NCBI GenBank assembly: GCA_036768485.1
Contig: JAVLUZ010000615.1
Location: forward strand, 310,001 to 374,000
Source: Mermis nigrescens
Taxonomy: Eukaryota > Nematoda > Enoplea > Mermithida > Mermithidae
DNA: 64,000 nt
Reading direction: 5' to 3'
Shown here: positions 23,401-35,400 of the stretch, piece after piece
Layout of the letters: each line of letters opens with the position of its first letter
Position numbering within the stretch: the first letter of the stretch is position 1
Program-made: the position numbers and the translations under genes
The notes under the pieces: model-generated
Seen by the model: only the letters and a program-made list of their open reading frames with translations
Told to the model about the DNA's origin: nothing
The model's database searches: none

Positions 23401-26400
23401 TGAAAAAATCAAGAAGTTCGGATAAGATGAAGAAAACACAGTCAAAAAATGAGTATATGGCGCGAAGCGTCGAAAATTTGACACTTGTCAGCAAAGAAAA
23501 AGCTAAAAATGCTCAAAACAAGATGAATTCTACGACAAAGTTAATGGAATACGCAATAAATCCGCAGTTGATCGCCGGGAAATTTTGAGTTAGGATAGGC
23601 GGGCAAGGTAAGAAGGGCCATAGAGTGGCGAAATTCAAAAAAGTCCGATAGTAAACACAGGTCATATCATTCGTTTTTATCAGGTAATATATTGATATTG
23701 TTATCGCTTTAAGCATGTTAAAATGCCATTCTTGACGTTAAATTATAGTCGAATTCATTTCAGAAATGTATTTTTGAAAAAAATGCTAGTTCTAAATAAT
23801 GTACATATCAAGCGGATAATTCACTACTATTTGAAAAACATTTGACAACAAGTGTAAGACTGCGGAAAAATTGATACATTTGAAGTAAGCTGAGCAGGTT
23901 AGTGAATTTTGCGTTAAGTGAGCTGTATTCTTCCGGTATAAAACTCAAAATTTTCCCAGCAACAACAACTTATGTTTCACAAAAATCGCCTGAGAGTACC
24001 CTATTTTTCAGAATCCCAGATAGGGGTGCCTGTCACCTCTCTAGATGCCAGTGTGCGAGTTAGGCAATCGAAAAGTGTGCGTAAAACTCCTTTATCGGTC
24101 TTTCAATGCATACTGAAGATTTTTTTGTTTATTCAGTGAGTCGCATCCATACGACGCCTACTGATATTTTTCCATAATACGGTCCTGTCAAGCTGAATTT
24201 TCAAAAAATATGAATCCAAGCTTTTGCATCAGACCGAGTAACCGTCTTAAAGTGTTTTTAGTATACATGTGTCTAAATAATCAGCATTTGAAAAAGCAAA
24301 CCACAGAAAAATGATGAAATTCAGAATCAGAGCTGCTGGCTCAAAAATCATTTAAAGCGATCCTGAAATATGCAAAATCGCGGGATAAATAAGTAGGTGA
24401 GTCTATCAACTTCCAAACAACATTTTACGTACCGTATATGTTTGTCAATCCATAGAGAAGAGGTTAACAAGAACATAAAGTAAGTGGAGACCGACGAGCA
24501 AAAGAGAGCCAGCGCACGGATGCGGCTCCTTCAAAAATTGGTTAGTAAACAAAATGATTATGACTTCTGCTTGACGCATGATCTAAAGGTTCGATGAAAC
24601 GTCAGCATAAGGGTTGAACGCAAAAGTATTTAAATGTCCTGAAATAGGTACACAGTGGCAGTGCCGTAAGGGCGGGGAACGAAAAAAATTTGAAAGGTAA
24701 GACAAAGCACGAAAAGATGAAAAATTGTATGTCTTTGACGTAAAATCCTTAAATATTGCGAAGTAGCGCGACAAAAAAACGACACGTTTTATAGTCTTTT
24801 GGATAAGAAGAGGAAAAGTTTTCGAACAGCTCGAATTTTATGATAATGGATAGAACGTGACAAAAAACGCCGAAAATGCGATGCTTTTGCGCGCTATCCC
24901 GACGAATGTTCCGAGAAATAGATCAATTTGTGTTGGGTCCGTGCGCCCCCCTTGGCCGAATCCTGGAAACGGGCCAGCGCAGTAGTAAATCAATAGATTC
25001 TGTGAAGCGTCGTCACATAGCTTACAATTATAAAAAACCAAGCCAGTAAAACATAATGATCAATAGAAGCAGAAAATAAGCTTAAATACGTTAATACAAT
25101 ATTCGATAATGCAAAAATTGGAGCACAACAGAATTTCTTGTCGTGTCATACAGAAATTCGGCTCTTATCGCTCTGATTAAATTGATTTATTTAGATAAGT
25201 TCTCTCTTTTTTCGCTAAAAATGTCACAAAAAAATTCTGTTTAACATTGCCGTGCTTCATAAACGTTATTTACACTATGACCAGCGCAATAAGCTAGCCC
25301 TACAAAAAATTCAATAGTACTTCAGTGCGTCTAAGGTTTACGATCACAGCGCTTGATTTATAACTTCAACAAAACATTTATAAGTTAAAAAAAGCGTGTC
25401 TACATTTCCAAACAGTTATCAAATATGCAATGACATACCGAATTGAATATTTTATCTGAAGAGACTGTCACCATAGATAACAAAGGCTGAGCATGATTTG
25501 TGTCGGTAACATGCTTATAATGGCTCGAAATTTCGGATGGAGTCCCTCCTGGCCAGTTTTAGGGAGAGGAAGTGTGACTTCTACTTTTCGGCCAAGAATA
25601 GCAAAAATGCACTTAAAATGGTCAAAAAAGAAACTTCTCACAAAAATAATAAAAGACGGCGGGATGGGGTGTGAAAAATTTTCTGAAAAAAATGATCATC
25701 CAGCTTTAAAAAAGCTTATTTTGACCCTGAAAGCTGTTGTCCGGGTCCAAAACTGGGTCTGCTTGGTTCAAAGAAGTAGTTGACCAGTTTTAAAAGTCAA
25801 GCAGGATATGAGCTATCATGCAAATGCAAAAAAGGAGCTAACGGATTTTATCTCATTCGCACCAGATTTTCTAGAAGCATATGTCATTTTGGTGCAGCAA
25901 TACAAAATTTTGACAAGATTAACTATTCGAAACAAAATAAGCCCACCTAATTTTGATCACAATTTAGGGAGATGCTTGATTTTACACAGAACATGCCCAG
26001 TCACCTAGAAGCGAGTTCAAAGCTGGGGATGATAGAAGTACATGAGAAAAAAAACATGTATGTAGAGAAACCAAAGGGTGCGAATGAAGAATGAAATTCT
26101 CAGATGAAAAGGGAAAATGTGTTAGATTAATTAATGTAAAATGAATGCAAAAACTCACAAAGATAAAACATTTTTGCCAAAAGCTTGAGATCGATCAAAC
26201 ACTAAGAACTAAGGTCACAGTTAATATTATTACAATTATTAAACTTTATAAATTTAATATTAATATATTTACTTTATTATATTCAATGTTTATATCCGTA
26301 CAGGTATATAAAGCATAGAAATCTGGGGGTCAGACTCAGAAAACTTTTAAAAAGTACCTTTTCGGGCTAGAAAGAGACAAGTACCTACCCGTCAAAAACG

Positions 26401-29400
26401 CTATTGCTTGACCTTTAGAACAATGCTCGGTCCTTTTATAACGTAAAAGCATTAAAAAAACTTTTCGATAAAAAAATCGATTAAAGTGAATAAAATATAG
26501 TAAAAAAAATGTATTCATGGCGCGAAGCGCTGAAAGCTCGAGTTTTCAGCCAAAAATGAGCTAACAACGCTTAAAAAGGCATACTTTATACAGTTTTTAC
26601 GAAAAATTTACAATTCTGGGGGATCACGGCCATTTTGCGAGGGGTAGTCAGTTATCATTCTGGGTGTCAAACCCCCCAAGAACACGCATGTTCAATTGCT
26701 TATCCGAAGACAATAAGGTCTATGACTGACCCACAGACCAGCATCGCTGTTAGTACAGTAGAGAAGCCCCTCGAACTTTTCATTCAGAAATCAATTCAAT
26801 AGTCATCAATATTCAAAGTAAACTATATGCTCTTTTTCGAAAATCGTCTTAAGCCCCTATGCCTAAAGATTTCAAAATTTTACACTCATCATAAGACTCG
26901 GTACGTAGCGCCAAAAATTTATGATATGATTTTCATGTCAAATTAAAAGTCTGAATCATCGAAATATTAATGTGTTCTTCAAATAAGTACCTACGCGCTA
27001 ATACCTTTTTAAGTTAAAATTCTTTGTGATGTTAAGCAACTCGAAACACTTTGAAGCTAAGATGTCTTTGAAAAATATTTATGATGCGAAAGATTCAGCG
27101 TAACTTGAACGAAATGAAACCACGGTTTTTTTGTATTCGGCAAAGGTTTTTCTCGATGTACGGAGACTTTTCCGGGCGACATAAACAGTAAGAATGTGTG
27201 AAATTCCCTCAAAAATTTTCAGTGCTTCGCACCTAAATGAATAATTATCTGTTCTATATATCTTTATAATTGCAGAATTTGCGTTCAGAATGGGAAAATG
27301 TCTAATTGTTCGGCGATTTGCGCCGTTTTGAAACAATTTCTAGTAATTTTTGGCGTCAGAAACCCAAAATTAGGTAAAATACACTACCAAAGGTCTGAAA
27401 ACCCTGTTTTACCACTTTAAAATCGCTACTGTACCATATTATAGTATACAAAAATTTGCATGTACAAAATGTACAAAGACTTTAGGGGACCATCTTTGTA
27501 CATGTACAAGCGGACCTTGTACAAAAAAACGCTAAATGAAGCGTAAGCTATCAAGTGCAGACAGCGTTAGAAAGTGGTAAATGCTTTGACAGAGAAGGTC
27601 CGCTTCAAGAAGGCTCAGTCAGACAGGTAATGTCCAGCGATTTCGAGCTGACGGAACGTTTTTTCATCATGTTTGAGACCAGATGCAGTAAAAATGTCGA
27701 AATTTTTTCACACAAAAAGCGCCAATAATTGGTCAACTTCTGCATTTTTTAATGTTAAAAACGATATAATGCAGTCAAAATGGACTAACAATGCTTTAGA
27801 AAATGAAATTGCCACGGAAAGACGTTTTGTAGGCTATTTTGACCATCTTGGTCATTTAAGCAATAAAAAAATTCGTGAACGTTAAATTTACTGCTTTGGA
27901 TTTCTGAAACCCCCCCCCCCACCTTCCCTGCCGACCCTGACCTTGTGTACCTATGATCTGGAGGGCTTACCCCCAGAAAAATTTTCACCTCTCGCAGAAA
28001 TTTTCCCACTCCCCACCAGGATTAGCAACTTTTAAGTTTCCAAAATTTTCATGAAAATCCGTATAAAAGTGCTAATTTGAGATTTTTCAGCTATTTGCTC
28101 ACATGTGTCAATTTTCGGCGCTCCGTGCCGTATAGTCATTTTTTGACCTATATTTTGTTCAATTAATTTGACTTTTTTGATTTTTTTCGGACGTTTTTTA
28201 TTTTTATTCTCTGGAAAGATATAACACCGTCAGAAGCACCCAAAAACTATGTTTTTGACGCGTACCCACCATTTTTATCCCCAAAAAGGCACTTTTTAAA
28301 TCCCCCAGATTTTTCATACCGCGCATGTCTTTTCAAGACATTACAAAGGAACCTGGAAAGGAAAAAATTTTCCAACGCAGTCTTAAATTTAAACCAAATG
28401 AACCGACCGACTGCGTTTTTTACATTTTGCATAGCCGTGCCTAGGGGGGTGCGAACTGTGCGGCCGCACAGGGCCGCTAAAAATATGGGCCGCTAAAAAA
28501 AGTTTGTAGTGCATGCCGTAAAGAATTCATTTTTTTGGCGGCCCTCTTACAATTTTTCGATACATACGTTCAAAAGGATCGAGTTTTAGACGTTCTAATG
28601 CAAACCCAGTCAGTTAAAAATCTTTACTTGCATTTTTAAGGGGACGCTGACTGAGCTATACTTGTATTCATTTTTCAGACATATTGTTGATTTTTCTGTT
28701 GCAATAATGTGTGTCCAGAAAATTGAGTTCGAAAAGGCTAAAATGTCAAAATTTTCCGGCGCTTTGCACCGAGCCATAGATCAAATGAATTTTAAAAGCT
28801 TGAATCAGCTGAAATAATCTAGCACTTCACATCACTAGTAATTTAATGTACTATTAGTTCATTGAATGAAAGTGCGCGTGCTTGTTGAGCATAAAACTAA
28901 AAGTGCGAAAATGATTGTGTACCACTTTGTCTATTCTTTGCTTTTTTGTCTTTCTTTACAAGGACACAATCCTATTTTAAATGAAAGGAAATGGCCAAAT
29001 TTTCTTATGTTTTTGTGCATTTCCTGTTTTCTGAACTGCATCTTCTTAATAAGGTCACAAAATGGGCCTGAAAAGGGTAAGAACAAAAACATCAATTTAT
29101 ACATTTTTCTATATCTTATTGGCAGCGACCCGTTGCTGCGCTATGTAATTAGCAGAGGTCGAAAAACGCATTTCAGCACATAAGTTTTGTGAGATGTAGA
29201 GAGTTCATCAATTTTGAGTGTTTTTGGGCTCCATTCAGGGCCCGAAATTCGGCCGTTTTTTTGCGGGAAATTTAACGTTATTATTTGACACCAAATTCCT
29301 TTTTTACAAAATTTGTAAGGACTCTGTCCCGGACCCCGCAGGGAACACAGCAGCCGCGCCACCTAAGACCCCCGCAGCATATGTGGGCAGCAACCAAAAT

Positions 29401-32400
29401 CCCGGGAGGGTAGGTGCAAAGGTTTTTAGGGAGTCGAAAAATGGTCTTAAAAATGATGGTATGGCTAAGAAATACCATTTTCGAGGTTTCTCATTGAGCA
29501 CTACCCACGAATACCAGCTTTAAAAACGCTGGGAAGGTGATGAATGGCTCAAGTCATGCAAATGGACCAGACATGTACACTGAGCTAAAAGTTTACTTGC
29601 TCGATCAAGTCCAAATGAATTAACTTCGCCACTAGCTACTCTTAAATATCTATCAAATGACTTCCAGGATGTTTTCCCGAACCTTATAATTGATTTCAGA
29701 ATTTTACTTACAATACCTATTGCTGTGGCCTCAGCAGAACGTTCCTTCTCTCGAAACTGAAATTAATAAAGACATATTTGCGGTCAACTATGACTGATTC
29801 TCGTCTAAGTGCACTAGCGATTATTTCAATTGAAAAGGATTTATCATCTTCCTTAGATTTTTGCAATTGATTGACCAGTTTGCCGCTCAGAAAGCTAGGC
29901 AAGTTACTTTGTAATAAAGCATGTCATCATTCACGAAATAGGTAAATTATTTGAGAAAAAACATACGATACCTACTAAAAATAATATATTTTGTTAGTAA
30001 CTTTACAGTAAGATGCTAACTGCGATCATATAGGTACATATGTAAAGGATATACATAAGTGATAATTATGATGCTTATAATACCAGTTTTAAAAATTATG
30101 GGGGCCGCCAAAATAAGTTTCGCCCAGGGCCGCTAAACCTCTAAGCACGGCCCTGACATTTTGAGCCTGATCATTCTCCATCAAACCATTTAAAATACTT
30201 TCTGATGCTGTCTGCCCACGGTGACTTGCGTTTCACTTCGGTTTTAAACTTTCGCTGAACCATGATGAGTGACGGGCATACGAGTTCTTCGGGGAGCGGG
30301 GTTTGACCCCTCAGAACAGCTACTGAATACGTGAAGTGCAGTAAATGTCATTTTTTGAAGCTCGATAAAAAATTACTGCAACATAGAAAAATCCTAAATT
30401 TGGGACGATCACTAATCATATTGGGCACAGAAAGAAAAAACGGTTCGACTAACCTGAAATCAGAATTTTGAAGGAAATAACAATTTAGCCATTTGATATG
30501 TAGATCCGTTAAAACTTTTCCAAAAAACGCTGAACTTTATCTCGATCAAGTTCGCTTGTGATGAAGAAAAACGCATAAGTATGAAGCAGAGCAGAGCGGA
30601 AATTCTTTACAAACCATTAAAATGAATTGTCTTAATCCAAATGAAGACACTGATTCTGAAACAATAATTTCACGCGCAATTTCGCGATATTACGTGCAAT
30701 ATCGCCCCTGATAATAAATAATCTTATTACGCATATAAATCCTACCGGCATAACTGACCTTATTGGCTGGCAAAATGGAGACCAGCCATGCAAAAATTGC
30801 TCATCTAAACGAAATTTTTCACGATATGCAATGCACACATAATTTATGAACGCAAGAAACGATTAAGTAAAGATTTAAAAGCTAGTGTGTCGCCGTCTTC
30901 CTGTGTTTATTATGTCGAAATGAGACATGTAAGGCGCATAGCGTATTTTTAAGCGTTACGTGCAAAATTAAAACACACTGTCGTTATTAGATATGCATGT
31001 AGACGAAGGGGGTTTTCGGATTTAGACCCCAGAATGGAAAACGGGAAACTTTGTGGGGGAAAATGAGGCAACATGAAGCCCAGGAATGAATGCAAAATCT
31101 AAAGTTTTCTTCAGACTGTGGAACAATGTATATTTTACCATTTTTACTAGTTTTCAGGTCATTTTAGCATAAAAAGCTCACTATCGACTGACCCTTCAGA
31201 CCGAATTACCCAAAGATCGGCCATGTTGCACATCTATGGTCAGGTCATTATTACAAAATATAAATAGATGAATGAAACACGTATATTCATGAGACATCGA
31301 TAGTGCGCATTATCTCTAAGAGAGAATTAAAGTAATGACAACGTTTCCACACCTGGCTAATAAGCTCAAAAATTGTATTTCTACGCCAGTTTCGATTTAA
31401 GACACGGTTAACATTCGCTATCAAAATTTAACTGAGCAGTATATTTGATCCTTTTGCAAAGAATTTTCAGACAAATTAATTCAGATCACTTTGAAAGCAA
31501 AGTTGTGCTCGTACTTCGGTCTAGATAAAGGAACTGGTTCGAAAAAAAGGACCAGTCCCCACAAAAATTGAGGTTTTTAGAGATTTGAGGTTTTATGGCA
31601 AAAGTACAGCACTGCGTATATAAGTGCGTCAAAACGAAAATTTACGGGTTTAACAGATATGCAGACACGAACGTTGCATATCATTCTTAATCGCAATAAT
31701 GATAAGTACGCCGAACTCTAAAGGCTCATTCGAACTTCATGCAGGATCGCGTCACAGGATTATATGGCGTGATTTTCTCTAAAAATAGCGCAACTTGCGA
31801 AAATCGTGCGAATAGACGTATCGCTTGATCCATTCATACTTCTTACGAAACATCGCGCGATAATCCGCAAAAATCGACGCATCGCGTGTTCCATTCATAC
31901 TTACTGTTTAGTATTAAATAGCCAAAAAGGTACGAAAGATGCTGTTCTGTGGTTCTACAGTAATCTGTGAGGGTTTCCAAATTCTGATGGGGGAATCGCA
32001 TAAAAATTGACAAATTTTTTGAGGTCTATTATTTTGGGCGTCTGACAAGCGCGTGAGACATTCGTCTAATGTGGCTGCTAATAAATTGCTGAAACAACCG
32101 TGAATTATAGTCATTTTTAGGCTGCTTACATAGAAAAGGAGTATTTTCCATAAAGAAGGGAATTCAAAATTTTTGAAGTCCGACAAAAAGTCGAGAAAAA
32201 GTAATACGCGCACTTGACAATTTCAAACTTTGTCGCCCAATTTCTCACTTTTCTACAATTTTTCATTTGAAAAGTTTGGGCTTGATTATTTTAAGCGTGT
32301 CAAAATTATCTGACTCTTCTCGCCGACTTATTTTTAAATGATAATTTTGTGAAAACTTTCAAAATTAAGCACGAACAATGGTACTTCAAATTTTTCGAGA

Positions 32401-35400
32401 TAAATTCGGATTAAGCTGAAAATTACGTTCTTGAAATTTCGCCTCCGTTCGTGTTCACTCGCTTATTGTAGAAAAAAACCTGTTTTTACACAGTAATATA
32501 CCTCATCTTTAAAAATCTAAGCTCGTTTACTTCATTCATTATAAGGAGTTTATTTCAAAGAATTTTATTATCATTTTCCAAAATGACGTAAAAAATAAAC
32601 TTATACGACTAACCGACATTGTACGATATTTTGTCCCAAGCGACATCTTTCTGCTTACAAGCTCGCAGAGTATGTACGAAACGATAAGCTTGAATGATGA
32701 CGTATTCAAATAGTCAAAAATTAAGTTGTATCAAATGGTTTTACTGATGACAAAGATCATACATGTAGAGGCTCGAAATTTAGGAGGGGTCCCCGTGCAT
32801 TTTTAGAAGAGGGGGCTAAGCGACCTTCAATTTCAGGCTTAAAACAGCCAAAAAAACACCTAAAAACGGTCAAAAATCGCAAGTTCTTCTAAAAATCGGG
32901 GGTAGAATTAAAAATATTCCGACTTTGGGGATACGTCAATTCGCACGATTTTAAAAAGTTGCGCTATTTTTAGAAAACGTTACGCCGTATAATCCTGCGA
33001 CGCGATCCTGTGTGCAGTATGAATGAGCCTTAAATTTGTAACTAGTGTCATGTAAGACATCAAGTATTTTGTCGTACTGCTTCACCGTTTAAACCAGAGA
33101 AAAGATACTACTTCGACTCAGCATAATTTCGACGACCAAATATAATACAGGGTGGCATGCCTAAGTATCCCTGTCTTGATTTTATCATAATTTTTCCAGT
33201 GATCGACTTTGTCACGTGATATTTCCAGAGTACGTATGTGGTCCATTTCGACGTATTTTACATAATTTAAATTGAATTATTTTGAATCTTTCGGTCGAAC
33301 AACTGACTGTTTTAAACATGGTTAGCTTCGTTCCATTCGTGCGAAATTTTGTTGTTAGAAATTTAGATTTTTTGTCTTTTTGAGAGAGCTTTGATTACTG
33401 TCGGTAGTAGTTAAGCGTGTCTCCCTGGCATCAATGTTATAACATACCTAGTGTTGAAGCATTGGCAATCGAGACACCCTTAACTACTGTCGGTGCACTC
33501 GATCTTAATGCCTTGCAAAGAAAACCAATGCAGAAGACTAGTGATTCTGAGCAGAGCATAGAACCAGGAAAAAGTGACATGTATCCATGTCTAACTCAAA
33601 TCTGAGTGGCTTAGAAGTCAAAAACTACGAGAGAATAAATCCGAGATTTTGATAATTTTTAAAAATTTATAGAAAAATCTTTTGAAAATTTGGAAAATTT
33701 AGCGTCTCCTAGCCCTAATGTACGTTAAAAACCTGCTTTTATCCTTTGGAGGACCCTTGCGAGAAACGAATTTTTTCATTTCGGATTGGAGCGGGCGCCC
33801 CTTCCTTGTCCGCTAGATAAGGTTTAGTAGCAATCGTGATCTCGGGAGGGGTTCGGGGATTTCCCCTCCGTAAAATTTTCCATATGCCCAGAAATTTTTT
33901 CATTCCACCCGAGAATTTGTGGTTTTGAACTGTTTGCTCAAAAAGTAACAAATTTTGGACGCTTCGCGCCGAAAACTCATTTTTAGATTATATTTTCTGC
34001 CATTTATTCAACTTTTTTTTGAATTTGTTACAAATTTTTTATACGATTTTTTGCTCTAGGAGATGGAACTCGCCATAGGCGTCGAAAAACGATGTTTTTG
34101 GAGCTTATTCTCGATTTTTGAGCAGAAAAAAGACACTTGGGAACTTAAATCGTCCTCAGAATTCCCATACCGTGCATATTTAATTACATAAAACGGCCGG
34201 TGAAAAAGGAGCAGCCATATCAAAAAATCTGTTGATTTAATTTACTTAGATTTTGGCATTATACACAATGCGCGCAAATTTACGAACGCAACAAAACGAT
34301 TAAATACGGGTTTGAGAACAAATGTGCTGCCGTCTGCCATTGTTTATATAGCGATGCGAGACGAACGTAGCAAGCGGAGCATATTCGTAAGCCTTTAACA
34401 ATGGACACCAGGCACGTAGCTCTGGGGGAATGGGGGGGGGTCTGGACCCCCCAATTCAGAAAAAACCGGAAAAATAGGACTTTTTGAACGTTATTTTGTG
34501 CTATTCTTGGCTTTTTTGAACCCCGAACCCCCAAAATTGGTGTTGGTCCCCCCAAATAGGACGGCCAGCTACGTGCCTGATGGGCACACAGGAACATGAC
34601 ACAAGATTTTTGCATAAGCTCAGCAAGTGTATCTCATAAGCAGCCTCGATCTCAGCCATCTAAATCACTAAACAATAGAATCAAAATTTGAACGGAACAG
34701 CCTCGATACTTTGGAAATAAAAAGTTTGATAAATGAAACAATGTCATCATAAAAAGCAGTTCTTCAATTACTCGCTTCGATCTACAATAAGGAGTTGGCG
34801 CAAAAAACGAACCAACTCCTGGCAAAAATATGGGTTTTTAGGTTTTTGGTTTTGACGACGAGAGCTGAACGATCTATATATCATTGCGGCGAAACGAAAG
34901 TAAACGGGTTTAATGAACGTACGCACATCAACGTTGCACGTTGTATTGAATCGTGATGATAGCAAGTTATTAAACGATTCGAAATACTGTAGAGCATGTT
35001 GGTCGATTTTAAAATGTAGAAAATAAGTTTCCGACATAACAGCTGGCCTTTATTATTTCGGCGAGCCGAGGCCAAACGTGCACTTGGGGAGAGGGTTTTG
35101 GGTTTATTCCCAGAATGGAAGCAAGGAAAATTTTGTAAGTAAAATAAGGCAAAACGAAGGTCAAAAATGGATAAAAATCGGAAATTTTCTCTAAAAGTAG
35201 AACAGGAGGTTTGGAATAACGTAGTTTCAACTCTATATGGTCATTTATACCAGTTTTTGAGGTCGTTATAGCCCGGAAAGCTCCCTGATTGATATCCCTA
35301 ATCGGCTGACCCACAGATCTCAGATCGCTTACGCTGTGCATGTGTGATCAAGACAAGTGTCGCACCTTAGAGTGCTCGGGTCATATATAATGCTTCAAAG

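Larger units (their letters stand above)
28430..30155 (+). mobile_element. Degenerate hAT transposon with transposase relic, 1,726 bp
   Basis: The left end is CATAGCCGTGCCTAGG and the right end is CTAAGCACGGCCCTG, imperfectly inverted. A perfect 8-bp TSD ACATTTTG flanks them (28422-28429 and 30156-30163). It contains a broken hAT transposase C-terminus (29,569-29,913) and a nested MITE-A fragment. It is the only element in the window with recognisable transposase sequence. Confidence 0.92.
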
